Part shown: positions 16,865 through 25,098 of the stretch, piece after piece | How the letters are laid out: each line of letters starts with the position of its first letter | Position numbering within the stretch: the first letter of the stretch is position 1 | The notes under the pieces: model-generated | What the model saw: only the letters and a program-made list of their open reading frames with translations | The model's database searches: none | What the model was told of the DNA's origin: nothing | Assembly (NCBI GenBank): GCA_023401925.1 | Contig: JAEXDA010000075.1 | Coordinates: 1 to 52,325, forward strand | Length of the DNA: 52,325 nucleotides | Reading direction: 5' to 3' | Source of the DNA: Bacillota bacterium | GTDB lineage: Bacteria > Bacillota > UBA4882 > UBA8346 | Position numbers and translations under genes: made by a program

Positions 16865-19800
16865 ATGCCGAAATATCCGGATATTAAAAAGATTCTAATC
16901 ATGGGTCCGGGACCGGTGACGATTGGTCAATCCGGAGAATTTGATGATGCAATGTCCCAGGCCAGCATCGCTTTGGAGCGGGAAGGTTTTCAAACCATCA
17001 TTGTCAACAGTAATCCGGTTACATTATCCAGTGATATTGAGTCGGCTGATAAGGTTTATATTGAGCCAATGACTTTCGATAATCTCAAGAAAATTATTAT
17101 CCGGGAAAAGCCGGAAGCCATATTGCCGGTATTTGGCGGGCAAAATGCCCTCAATATGGCATTGTTTTTAGCAAAATCCGGCATTCTCGCCCAATATCAA
17201 ATTCAGTTACTGGGTGTCTCGGAAACTGTTATTGAAAAAACAGAAAACCGTTTGAAATTTAGGGAGTGGATGACTGAATTAGGCCTTAAACTCCCAGCCG
17301 GTGATATTGCTACAACTCTGGGCGAAGGAATGGTCATCGGGCAAAAAATCGGATTTCCGGTGGCTCTCCGGGCTTCTTTGGCCGTGGAAGGCTCCGGAGT
17401 GATGATTGCCTATAACCAAGAAGAGTTGGAAGAATTTTTGGAGATGACCTTGAGTCTTTCACCCATCCATCAAGTTTTGGTGGAGAAGACTTTGGATGGA
17501 TTCCGTGAATTTGAGTTTGAACTTCTCCGGGATGGGGATGGCCAAACGATGATCGTCGCTTCTTTGGAAAACATTGATCCGGTAGGCGTTCATACGGGGA
17601 ATAGCGCAGTTGTTATCCCGGCTCAAGGCTTAAGCTCAGATGATTATCAAAATCTAACCGAAGTTTGTCGGGAGATTGTTCAAGGATTGGGTGTTATCGG
17701 CAATGTCAACATTCAAATAGCCGTTAATTTAAATGATAAAACTATCTTCCCCATTGAAATCAATCCCAGGTTTACCAAGAGCACTGCACTGGCGGCCAAA
17801 GCAACCGGATATCAAATTCCGGCAATAGCGGCTAGGCTGGCAGCAGGTTTTAGTTTGGCGGATTTGGGATTGGCGGGTACGGTTTCGTCCGGCCGAAGAA
17901 CAGCAATAACTGCCGGATATACGGCTGTAAAGTTGCCATGCTTTAGCTTTGACAAGTTTTCCGCAGCCGATTTAATATTAGGCACAACCCTAAAAGCCGT
18001 TGGGGAAGTTATGGCTTTTGGCTGCGATTTTAAGGAAGCTTTTCAAAAAGCTTTACGTTCGTTGCCGGAGGAACGGTATGGACTTGGAGCTGATGGGAAA
18101 GATGTCGACGAATCAAAGTTAACTATCTGGGAGCTCAAAGATAAGCTCAGCAACGCCAATCCGGAGCGGTGGTTTTATACGCGTTATGCTTTAAGGAGAG
18201 GCATGGCGAGCGCGGAACTAATCGACATCTCCAAATTGAGTCCTTGGTTTATTCACGAGATTCAAGAGTTGGGAACTCTTGAAAAAAAATTGACGACCTA
18301 TGCCTTATATAACTTAACAGCGGAAGTATTGTTGCAGGCTAAAAAGTGGGGTTTCTCCGATGTGCAATTAGCTTATCTTTTACGTACCACAGATGATGAG
18401 GTAAGGGAGACCAGACGCAAAAAGGAAATTTCATGTCATTACTTTCCCGTTGATTTGATAGGCATCCAGGAAAAAGTCGCACCCTATTATTTTTCTACTT
18501 ATGACCACGGGCGTCCGGTAGAAGTCCAACAAGGTTCGAAAATCGTACTGTTGGGAACCGGGGCCAACCGTATCACCCAAGGCACGGAGGATGATTATTC
18601 CTTGATCCATGCCGCCAAGGCTGTCCGGGAAAAGGGATATGCAAGCATCATGATTAATTGCAACCCAACTTCCATTACCACCGATCCGCTGAATATTGGC
18701 GTACTTTATTTTGAACCCCTCGTGAAAGAGGATATTTTGAATATGGTGGATCAAGAAAAGTGCGCAGCGGCCATATTACAATTCAGCGGGAAAATAGCCT
18801 CTAAATTATCAGCCCCGCTTCAAAAGGCCGGGCTCCAAATCTTGGGACCCTCGGGGGACAATCAAGAGGGGTTCAGGGAAATTTTGAAAAATAATCTGCC
18901 TGATCTGGGGTTATACTTGCCGGAAAGCGGAGCGGCCACTGATATAAAAGAAGGGATGGAGCTCGCGGGTAAGATGGGGTATCCGGTTATCGCCGGCTCG
19001 GCCGATAAACGGGTGGAGGTTTGTTTTGATGGTGAAGATTTACGGAGTTTCATGGAATGCCTTAAAGGCCCTCAAAACAACCCCGTATGGATCGAAAAAT
19101 ATATGAATGACGGGATTGGCCTGTTGGTTCACTGTGTGTTTGACGGGAATGACTTTGTGATCTGCGGAATCGCCGAGCAAATCGAGGAAGCCGGGATTCA
19201 TCCTTCCGATTGCGCTTGCGCCATTCCACCTTATTCCATCAATGAAGCGGTGATTTCCCAAATAAAGTCGCTAACGGGTTCGATCCTCAAAGCTTTGCAA
19301 GTGAAGGGATACTTCCATATCCAGTATGCCGTGAAGCATGAGCGGATTTATTTATTAACTGTAAAATCCCAGGCGGATTCGTTGTTGCCCTTTATTAGCA
19401 AGGCGACCGGGGTAGACTGGTCCGGTGCAGCCGTTAAAATTCTATTGGGTGATTCTATTAAGGCTCAGGGCTTAAGTGAACGGGTCCTGCACCACACTGC
19501 GATTCGGGAGGCTGTTTTCTCCTTCGATAAGTTTCCGGGCGTTGATACCCTGTTGGGCCTATCGATGCGGTCCAGCGGTGAGGTGATGGGGATTGATCCC
19601 GATTTTGGAATGGCTTTTATTAAATCTCAATTAGCAGCCGGAGAGAGAATACCTGAAGCCGGAGCGATTTATGTGAGTATCCGTGATGAAGATAAGAGGG
19701 CTTTTAGCGCGATTGCCAGGCAGTTTATTGACTTGGGTTTCACGATAATGGCTGGGGAAGAAACGGCGGATTTTTTGAACCGTAACAATTTGCCCTGCCG

Positions 19801-20053
19801 GCCAGTGAATCGAGTCGGTCAAGGCAGGCCCAATATTATGGATAAAATTAAGAACGGGGAAGTTTGCTGGATTATCAGCATCAATTCCGGACGAAAAACC
19901 AGTCCGGCTGAAGCTCAAATTCGCAGCTCCGCTGTGGGACGGGGAATTTCGATCACCACGACGCTATCCGGCGCCCGGGCTCTTGTGCTAGGGTTGCAGC
20001 AATATTCCAAAAATCAGCTGAGCGTTAAATCTCTGCCGGAATATTTTAATTAG
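16865..20053 (+). CDS. Carbamoyl-phosphate synthase large-chain homologue with a degenerate second half
   Basis: The protein (1062 residues) has the whole CarB architecture: ATP-grasp half 1 (1-about 400), an oligomerisation-like region, ATP-grasp half 2 (about 555-930) and a C-terminal MGS-like domain (about 935-1062). Half 1 keeps the ligands: R129, R169, H243, and E298/N300/R302 in FPIEINPRF. Half 2 does not: the usual LEVNPRASR reads LTVKSQADS (residues 831-839), the VRPSYVLGGR loop is shortened to IAGSADKR, and the Glu of the DAVEVDVD motif is Gly. So bicarbonate phosphorylation looks possible but carbamate phosphorylation does not. No carA is nearby. Start is placed at ATG 16865 (MPKYPDIKKIL, family-like) with AAAGGGTG before it; ATG 16847 is in frame. 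Confidence 0.85.
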   Translation: MPKYPDIKKILIMGPGPVTIGQSGEFDDAMSQASIALEREGFQTIIVNSNPVTLSSDIESADKVYIEPMTFDNLKKIIIREKPEAILPVFGGQNALNMALFLAKSGILAQYQIQLLGVSETVIEKTENRLKFREWMTELGLKLPAGDIATTLGEGMVIGQKIGFPVALRASLAVEGSGVMIAYNQEELEEFLEMTLSLSPIHQVLVEKTLDGFREFEFELLRDGDGQTMIVASLENIDPVGVHTGNSAVVIPAQGLSSDDYQNLTEVCREIVQGLGVIGNVNIQIAVNLNDKTIFPIEINPRFTKSTALAAKATGYQIPAIAARLAAGFSLADLGLAGTVSSGRRTAITAGYTAVKLPCFSFDKFSAADLILGTTLKAVGEVMAFGCDFKEAFQKALRSLPEERYGLGADGKDVDESKLTIWELKDKLSNANPERWFYTRYALRRGMASAELIDISKLSPWFIHEIQELGTLEKKLTTYALYNLTAEVLLQAKKWGFSDVQLAYLLRTTDDEVRETRRKKEISCHYFPVDLIGIQEKVAPYYFSTYDHGRPVEVQQGSKIVLLGTGANRITQGTEDDYSLIHAAKAVREKGYASIMINCNPTSITTDPLNIGVLYFEPLVKEDILNMVDQEKCAAAILQFSGKIASKLSAPLQKAGLQILGPSGDNQEGFREILKNNLPDLGLYLPESGAATDIKEGMELAGKMGYPVIAGSADKRVEVCFDGEDLRSFMECLKGPQNNPVWIEKYMNDGIGLLVHCVFDGNDFVICGIAEQIEEAGIHPSDCACAIPPYSINEAVISQIKSLTGSILKALQVKGYFHIQYAVKHERIYLLTVKSQADSLLPFISKATGVDWSGAAVKILLGDSIKAQGLSERVLHHTAIREAVFSFDKFPGVDTLLGLSMRSSGEVMGIDPDFGMAFIKSQLAAGERIPEAGAIYVSIRDEDKRAFSAIARQFIDLGFTIMAGEETADFLNRNNLPCRPVNRVGQGRPNIMDKIKNGEVCWIISINSGRKTSPAEAQIRSSAVGRGISITTTLSGARALVLGLQQYSKNQLSVKSLPEYFN

Positions 20054-20073
20054 TTTCCTTATTATTCCTGTAC

Positions 20074-20102
20074 TTGACACCTAAAGAGCGGTGTGTTAAA
20101 AT
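20074..20102 (+). promoter_or_regulatory. Sigma-A promoter of the tRNA cluster
   Basis: TTGACA, 17 bases, TAAAAT. It lies just after the CarB-like gene and about 95 bases before mature tRNA-Ser(UGA). The consensus -35 and spacing suggest strong constitutive transcription of the three tRNAs. Confidence 0.8.
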
Positions 20103-20156
20103 GATTCATGCGTTCCGAGAAATTGATTTCGGAATTTGTTCTATGGAGTTTTCTGT

Positions 20157-20177
20157 AGGAGTGTCCGAGTGGTTTAA
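20157..20177 (+). repeat. Partial copy of the 5' part of tRNA-Ser
   Basis: AGGAGTGTCCGAGTGGTTTAA occurs here and again at 20199-20219 inside the real tRNA-Ser, exactly 42 bases downstream. The first copy continues into an unrelated AACCACT that folds back on AGTGGTT. It lies within the presumed leader of the tRNA transcript. It looks like a scar of a partial tandem duplication. Confidence 0.8.
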
Positions 20178-20196
20178 CCACTTAGAAGCAAGTCTC

Positions 20197-20465
<269 letters not shown>

Positions 20466-20557
20466 GGAGAGGTACCCAAGCCGGTTGAAGGGGATGGTTT
20501 GCTAAACCATTAGTAGGAGTAATCCTAGCGAGGGTTCGAATCCCTCCCTCTCCGCCA
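20466..20557 (+). tRNA. tRNA-Ser (anticodon GCU)
   Basis: A 92-base class II tRNA with acceptor GGAGAGG/CCTCTCC, anticodon loop TTGCTAA (anticodon GCT), a long variable arm (TAGTAGGAGTAATCCTA), T-loop GTTCGAAT and encoded CCA. It reads AGC/AGU serine codons. Confidence 0.97.
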
Positions 20558-20591
20558 GAAATCAATAGCCGAAAGGCTTTGACATATATTT

Positions 20592-20667
20592 GCGCCTGTA
20601 GCTCAGCGGATAGAGTATTTGACTACGAATCAAAGGGCCGAAGGTTCAAGTCCTTCCAGGCGCACCA
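20592..20667 (+). tRNA. tRNA-Arg (anticodon ACG)
   Basis: A 76-base tRNA with acceptor GCGCCTG/CAGGCGC, anticodon loop CTACGAA (anticodon ACG, A34 normally deaminated to inosine by TadA), T-loop GTTCAAGT and encoded CCA. It reads CGN arginine codons. Confidence 0.97.
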
Positions 20668-20678
20668 TTTGAAAATCC

Positions 20679-20702
20679 ACCACTTAAAAAGTGGTTTTTT
20701 TA
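20679..20702 (+). terminator. Rho-independent terminator of the tRNA cluster
   Basis: ACCACTT pairs with AAGTGGT over a three-base loop and is followed directly by a run of seven or more T. It lies 12 bases after the CCA of tRNA-Arg. Confidence 0.88.
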
Positions 20703-20802
20703 TTGTAAATGAAAGTTCATCGGAAGTGGCCAAAATTGTTTCGCAAATATTGGCTAACTTACTCTTTATCACTGGGAACTTCCTGATGGAACGTTACCGC
20801 GA

Positions 20803-20820
20803 AAAGCCCCGAAGGGCTTT
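20803..20820. terminator. Short hairpin AAAGCCC/GGGCTTT
   Basis: A perfect seven-base stem with a CGAA tetraloop between the tRNA cluster and the Spo0E-like gene. It lacks a clear T run. It may work together with the hairpin immediately to its right. Confidence 0.4.
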
Positions 20821-20832
20821 GGATCAAATCAT

Positions 20833-20871
20833 AAAAAACCTCCGCATTTGTTGATCAATGGGAGGTTTTTT
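20833..20871 (-). terminator. Bidirectional terminator after the Spo0E-like gene
   Basis: AAAAAACCTCC at 20833-20843 is complementary to GGAGGTTTTTT at 20861-20871, giving an A/T-tailed hairpin that can stop transcription from either side. On the minus strand it lies about 40 bases after the Spo0E-like stop codon. Confidence 0.8.
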
Positions 20872-20907
20872 AAATGTTTATTTTTAATTTTTACGTAGGA
20901 TGAATGA

Positions 20908-21126
20908 TTATTTTTTTAACTCCAAAGACCGCGCTTTAAACCCCGGAACCGTCTCTTCCAACAATATCCGTTGATAGCGGTTAATCAGCCTGTCCAGCCT
21001 GATGCTGGCGGCTAAGACTCTGGAGTCGGTGCAACCGCAGATGTTGTAGGCTTCCTGAAGTTTGCGGCGCCCTTTGGCGATTTTTCGTTCCAAGGATGAG
21101 CGGGAGCTTGATTTTTTTCGTTTCAT
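20908..21126 (-). CDS. Spo0E-like aspartyl-phosphatase
   Basis: The product of this start (72 residues) carries the two-helix Spo0E pattern: LERKIAKGRRKLQEAYN in helix 1, and SIRLDRLINRYQR in helix 2, corresponding to the family S-x-x-LD-x-LI-x-x-Y motif. Spo0E proteins dephosphorylate Spo0A~P and hold back sporulation. I chose ATG 21126, which has an AGGGG site, over the in-frame ATG at 21177, which has none. It is a single-gene unit closed by the terminator at 20833-20871. The gene supports an endospore-forming host. Confidence 0.75.
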   Translation of the reverse strand: MKRKKSSSRSSLERKIAKGRRKLQEAYNICGCTDSRVLAASIRLDRLINRYQRILLEETVPGFKARSLELKK

Positions 21127-21477
21127 GATCCCCTGCTTTAAAAAGTAATCTTTAAAAAGAGAAAAGTGATTTTTCATGGTGAAAATCAGAAAAACATAAT
21201 TTTTTTGAAAACCAAAGGGTCGGCGCGGGTCCTTTTTTACCCTTTTCTCTTTTCCCTTTCAGCTTGCGTATAGTATAATGGAAGTAATTGAATTTTTAAC
21301 CAATTGATGCTTATCAAGGGTCAACTGCTGCCGGGCATTGACAAACCGGGCCTCAAAAAAAGTGAGTGTGGGCCGGTGGTTTTGTTGTACATTTTTGCTG
21401 CAATTGGGTGAATTGTTTTAAATTACAAGTTTATTATATTTCTAAAAAGAATAATTGTCAAGGAGAAAATTTTACTA
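21127..21477. other. Intergenic region between divergent spo0E-like and XRE genes
   Basis: About 350 bases that must hold both promoters. It contains a C/T-rich stretch near 21236-21265 and a GC-rich patch around 21335-21380 (CCGGGC followed by GGGCCGG, imperfectly complementary). The 60 bases before the XRE gene are AT-rich. I could not assign a confident promoter. Confidence 0.4.
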
Positions 21478-21957
21478 ATGAATAATATATCGCTCGGAAA
21501 ACGGGTCAAATTTTTCAGAGAACGTTTTGGGTTGAATCAAGGCCAACTCAGTGAGGAAATTGGACTGGTTCAGAGCGTTATTTCAAAAATAGAACAAGAT
21601 AAGCATGAACCCTCCATCCGGTTTCTAAATGCCATGATGCTGCGGTTTGGGGCCAATCCGGACTGGCTAATGACCGGTGAAGGGGAAATGTTTATTACAG
21701 CGGAGGAGTATATCGCCAGAGGGATGGAACTTCTGGGCCCTGCTTCAATGAGCCGGGGGTTTGCCAATGTTTTAAAGGATTCCCGGTTTACGGAGTTTCA
21801 ATCTTTCCTGGATACGGACAAGTTCAATTCGCAAGGCGGAGAAGATGAGCTCGGAGGATTCTTGCAACAGGCGGCCCGGGTATGGCGTGAAGGAGACGGC
21901 AGAATCCGCAGGGCTTTGAGCCGGTTCGTGAAGGGATATTTGGAGAAAGATGAATGA
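21478..21957 (+). CDS. XRE-family transcriptional regulator
   Basis: A 159-residue DNA-binding protein with an N-terminal Cro/C1-type helix-turn-helix (about 6-65): LGKRVKFFRERFGLNQGQLS and VQSVISKIEQDKHEPS, followed by GANPDWLMTGEGEMF, a phrase common in phage-repressor-like XRE proteins. The rest is helical, without a named domain. An AAGGAG site precedes the ATG at 21478. It stands alone before the REP-type transposase. Targets are unknown; autoregulation is usual for the family. Confidence 0.85.
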   Translation: MNNISLGKRVKFFRERFGLNQGQLSEEIGLVQSVISKIEQDKHEPSIRFLNAMMLRFGANPDWLMTGEGEMFITAEEYIARGMELLGPASMSRGFANVLKDSRFTEFQSFLDTDKFNSQGGEDELGGFLQQAARVWREGDGRIRRALSRFVKGYLEKDE

Positions 21958-21997
21958 TTGGCGGAATAAGTTTGTAGGAGTTTGAGAGAGTTTGAGA

Positions 21998-22027
21998 GTC
22001 GACGGCAGGCACGAGGCCTGCCGCGAC
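21998..22027. repeat. REP-like palindrome, type A, upstream of the transposase gene
   Basis: GGCAGGC at 22004-22010 pairs with GCCTGCC at 22016-22022 over an ACGAG loop, within a GTCGACGGCAGG context. The same block occurs inside the following gene at 22551-22579. It lies 58 bases before the gene start, as expected for the substrate of a REP-associated transposase. Confidence 0.8.
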
Positions 22028-22084
22028 AGTCCGCGACTGTGGCAACTGGAGATGGAGGAAATCCAGATCAAAGGATGGCGGTAG

Positions 22085-22828
22085 ATGGTGTGGCATCATC
22101 ACAGGTCAATCAGACTGCAGGGGTATGATTACAGCAAACCGGGAGGGTATTTCATAACACTCTGTACCCAAGACCGGGAACCGATTTTCGGGAAAATCAC
22201 CGGCGGTGTCTTTATCCCCAGCGAAGCCGGAACAATGGTCACCCGTTATTGGCTGCATATTGAAGCGGAATATGAAAACATAAAACTTGACGAATATATC
22301 GTCATGCCCGATCACATGCACATGATCCTCTGGCTCACCGAAGAGATGTCCGATGATATACACCCAAGCAACACTATGCTCGTAAGGGCGGACCTTGTGC
22401 CCGCCCCAGCTGATAAGACAGACGAATCCATGATGGCAAAGATAGGTGATAAAGACCTGGTAGAGGAAGTAAAGATGGCTGACAAGACAGGACCCCAGCT
22501 CGTAAGGGCGGGCCTTGTTCCCGCCCTAGCGGAGATGGCGACTCTCAGGCCGACGGCAGGCACGAGGCCTGCCGCGACTCCCACAAATGTAGGATCTGTC
22601 ATCGGCGCCTATAAATCCAGAACCACCTGTGAGTATATCCGGCATGTGAAACAGGATCGGTGGAAGCCTTTTAACAAACGAATCTGGCAGCGGAATTATT
22701 ACGAACATATCATCCGCAATCGCAATGAGTTAGAGAGGATTAGACAATATATCAAAAATAACCCGCTAAAATGGGAGCAAAGAAATTCATCCTTCACGGG
22801 CGAAAAAGGATCTGCGAATTATCCTTAG
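22085..22828 (+). CDS. REP-associated tyrosine transposase (Y1/HUH) with REP-derived insert
   Basis: A 247-residue protein of the Y1_Tnp/RAYT family. The N-terminal half has GGYFITLCTQDREPIFG and the HUH pair in MPDHMHMILWL. The C-terminal part has GAYKSRTT and WQRNYYEHIIRN followed by YIKNNPLKW; a Tyr in YYEH is the likely nucleophile. Between them lie about 80 extra residues (about 95-175) encoded largely by REP-like palindromes, giving repeated peptides LVRADLVPA, LVRAGLVPA and TAGTRPA. The frame stays open through all three. Such enzymes cut and move REP hairpins. The insert may disturb or have been tolerated by the fold. Confidence 0.85.
   Translation: MVWHHHRSIRLQGYDYSKPGGYFITLCTQDREPIFGKITGGVFIPSEAGTMVTRYWLHIEAEYENIKLDEYIVMPDHMHMILWLTEEMSDDIHPSNTMLVRADLVPAPADKTDESMMAKIGDKDLVEEVKMADKTGPQLVRAGLVPALAEMATLRPTAGTRPAATPTNVGSVIGAYKSRTTCEYIRHVKQDRWKPFNKRIWQRNYYEHIIRNRNELERIRQYIKNNPLKWEQRNSSFTGEKGSANYP
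22386..22406. repeat. REP-like palindrome, type B, copy 1, inside the transposase gene
   Basis: GGGCGGA and CCCGCCC flank a CCTTGTG loop, with one mismatch in the stem. It is preceded by CTCGTAA, as is copy 2 at 22506-22526. It codes for part of LVRADLVPAPA. Confidence 0.75.
22506..22526. repeat. REP-like palindrome, type B, copy 2, inside the transposase gene
   Basis: GGGCGGG and CCCGCCC flank CCTTGTT, a perfect seven-base stem. It is preceded by CAGCTCGTAA-like sequence, as in copy 1, and is read in the same frame (LVRAGLVPALA). Confidence 0.8.
22551..22579. repeat. REP-like palindrome, type A, copy 2, inside the transposase gene
   Basis: GGCAGGC at 22555-22561 pairs with GCCTGCC at 22567-22573 over ACGAG. 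It is identical over about 25 bases to the copy upstream of the gene (21998-22027). It encodes TAGTRPAA. Confidence 0.85.
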
Positions 22829-22849
22829 AACATAAGGGAACACAGATGT

Positions 22850-23482
22850 TCAAACCTTTATTTTCACCAAAAAGGGTTTGGTTTTGTTAATGATGGGATC
22901 CATGACCATGCCGGTGCAGAGAATGGAAATCACGGTGCCGATACCGATTTTGCCGCCAAACACGATTCCTAAGATGCCTAAAAGCGCATCGAAAATGATT
23001 TTGGCCGTTTTATATTTTAGTTTGCTGTGCTGATAAATGATAGCCACGATTGCCTCTAGAGGTCCCAGTCCAAAGTCCACCGCGACGTAAATGCCTAATC
23101 CCACTCCCATCAGCAAAGTGCCTACCGCAGATACTCCAATTTTATAAGGAAATGCCAGAGAAGCCAGGTTCATAGGACCTATCACGGCGGAGGCCAGGTT
23201 GACATACAGGCCCAGCATAAACGTGCAAAGGACCGTACCCACACTGATATGTTTTCGGGCCAGGATCAAAAGTACCAGCAGAAATGCTGCATTGGCAAGG
23301 ATGTTCGCGTTTCCCTGCGAGATATGGAGCAAATTGTGGAGGCCATCTGCAAATGTCCCCATCGGGGAAGAGCCAAGCTCCACCGAATACAAAAAGGCCA
23401 GCCCGATACCATTGATAAAAAGTCCGAAACTAATCACTAGAATGCGAATAATTAGACGTTTGATTTGTTCCCGTGATTTCAA
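22850..23482 (-). CDS. YczE/YitT-type integral membrane protein
   Basis: The protein (about 210 residues from this start) has five or six hydrophobic helices and the family pattern of a first helix followed by LYSVELGSSPMGTFADGL, repeated later as YVAVDFGLGPLEAIVAII. Its function is not established; members have been linked to regulation or transport. I place the start at TTG 23482, where GAGGAG lies seven bases upstream and the product begins like other family members (KSREQIKRLIIRIL). The frame is open to an ATG at 23596 (248 residues) with no ribosome site. It is convergent with the transposase gene and divergent from the lacI-type gene. Confidence 0.75.
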   Translation of the reverse strand: MKSREQIKRLIIRILVISFGLFINGIGLAFLYSVELGSSPMGTFADGLHNLLHISQGNANILANAAFLLVLLILARKHISVGTVLCTFMLGLYVNLASAVIGPMNLASLAFPYKIGVSAVGTLLMGVGLGIYVAVDFGLGPLEAIVAIIYQHSKLKYKTAKIIFDALLGILGIVFGGKIGIGTVISILCTGMVMDPIINKTKPFLVKIKV

Positions 23483-23695
23483 AGTAGGTCTCCTCGCTGT
23501 TGGGATCATTCCAGATCCATCAAAAATCAGGTTTATCGTTTTATCTGACCGTTCGATTGAAACGGCACCGGTTTTTTTCTTGCGATAAAACACCATGGAC
23601 GTTCATTATTTATCTCAATATGCATTTTATCAGGGAGATTTGTATTCGTCAACCATAAAACATTAATTTCCATATCATTTACTTTTTGATGCGGA

Positions 23696-23725
23696 TTGAC
23701 TAATTTGCAATCTGTGGTGTATACT
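23696..23725 (+). promoter_or_regulatory. Promoter of the LacI-family regulator
   Basis: TTGACT, 18 bases, TATACT, about 120 bases upstream of the regulator start. Confidence 0.55.
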
Positions 23726-23740
23726 TTATTCAATAATTGA

Positions 23741-23752
23741 TAAAACGTTAAA
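23741..23752. promoter_or_regulatory. Possible LacI-type operator
   Basis: TAAAACGTTAAA is a short near-palindrome centred on ACGT, close to the AAACGTTT form of many LacI-family operators. It lies just downstream of the -10 box, where binding would block transcription. Autoregulation by the adjacent gene product is inferred. Confidence 0.35.
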
Positions 23753-23843
23753 CTTATTTGACTTGATTTCTCGTTTTGAAATATTGGCCAGTTGCTTTTG
23801 AATTTCAGATGCAATCCAGATTGATATATGAAGGTGGAGTGTC

Positions 23844-24854
23844 ATGGGTGCGACAATCAAGGACGTCGCCAAAAAGGCGGGCGTTTCCCCGACCACGGTT
23901 TCTCTGGTTTTCAACAACCGGGAATCAAGAGTTTCCGAAGCTACCAGGGAACGGGTAATGGCTGTTGCCAGGGAGCTAAATTATTATCCGAATCATTTTG
24001 CAGCCAGTCTGGTCACCAAAAGGTCACATATTATCGGCGTGGTTTCCGACTCGGTCAATATCTTTTCCGCCCAGGTAATAGCCGGTATTGTCAAACAAGC
24101 GAAGCAGGAAGGGTATCAGGTTGTTCAGGTCAGCGCCTCCCAGGAAAGTGAAGATGATATCGAATATCTCAATATCTTTTTGAACCAGGGAATCGATGGC
24201 GTGATCTTCCCCCATTCCTCCATTGGCAATCTGAAAAACTTGAAAAGCGGGTTTCAATCGGTAATCCGTTCGGGTATTCCGGCGATCGCTATGGACGTCG
24301 AAATTGACGGCGCCACTTCCTGTGCGGACGCATGTGACCACGTTTACGGCGGATATTTGGCAACCCGCCATCTGATCGATTACGGGCACCGTAAGATCGG
24401 CGCCATATCCGGCCCGAAAGACTACGTCAGTTCCGTAAAACGTTTGGACGGTTACCGTAAGGCGTTGGAAGAGGCGGGAATCTCTTTCGACCCTTCGCTG
24501 GTTTACAGCGGCAACTACAAACTGGAAAGCGGTCAAGACGCCCTGCCGTATCTTATGGGCAAAGGGGTAACCGCGATTTTCGCATTTAACGATATGATAG
24601 CTCTCGGCCTCTATAAAGCCATTCGCAACTACCGGATGTCCATCCCGAAAGATATTTCCGTCATCGGATATGACGATATCTTTATTTCCGATGTTTTGGA
24701 GGTTCCGCTTACCACAGTTCATATTCCCATTGAGGATATTGGGAGACGCGCGGCGCAGGAACTTATCGCGCTGATTGAAAATAAGCAGCCGGCCGCGGAA
24801 CTAAAAAAGATCGAGCCTGTTCTGATGGTACGCGCCAGTACCGGGAGAATTTAG
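23844..24854 (+). CDS. LacI-family transcriptional regulator, probably of nucleoside genes
   Basis: A 336-residue regulator with an N-terminal LacI helix-turn-helix (TIKDVAKKAGVSPTTVSLVF) and hinge (LNYYPNHFAASLVTKRSHII), then a type I periplasmic-binding-like effector domain (about 60-330) with FAFNDMIALGLYKAI and SVIGYDDIFISDVLEVPLTT. It precedes the ECF transporter and uridine phosphorylase genes on the same strand. By analogy with CytR it may be relieved by a nucleoside or a pentose. The effector is inferred from context only. Confidence 0.88.
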   Translation: MGATIKDVAKKAGVSPTTVSLVFNNRESRVSEATRERVMAVARELNYYPNHFAASLVTKRSHIIGVVSDSVNIFSAQVIAGIVKQAKQEGYQVVQVSASQESEDDIEYLNIFLNQGIDGVIFPHSSIGNLKNLKSGFQSVIRSGIPAIAMDVEIDGATSCADACDHVYGGYLATRHLIDYGHRKIGAISGPKDYVSSVKRLDGYRKALEEAGISFDPSLVYSGNYKLESGQDALPYLMGKGVTAIFAFNDMIALGLYKAIRNYRMSIPKDISVIGYDDIFISDVLEVPLTTVHIPIEDIGRRAAQELIALIENKQPAAELKKIEPVLMVRASTGRI

Positions 24855-25098
24855 CTGTCCCGCAGATTTTTTCAATATAAAAGAAAAGACTAAAACCCGT
24901 TTCCAGAAAGAAGACGGAGGAAAGGGCCTTCCGGGGTTGAAAGAAACAGGGGCCATTCCATGCTGGAGGAGGTGTTGCCGGCCCAAAAAGCAGACCTAAA
25001 ACCAAGTTGTTACGGCTTCGACTTTACTTTGATGTTGTAACGCTGGTCTATTGCAACAAAAACATCAATCGGAAACACACAAAGGGAGGGTATTTTAC

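Noticed and set aside
24024..24722. A 232-codon open frame on the minus strand opposite the LacI-family gene
   Set aside because: It mirrors the codon bias of the true gene, shows no domain and no ribosome site.
24855..25098. A possible riboswitch before the ECF operon
   Set aside because: The leader is about 240 bases and has some complementary words (GTTGTTAC/GTTGTAAC), but no conserved core of a known riboswitch class could be recognised.
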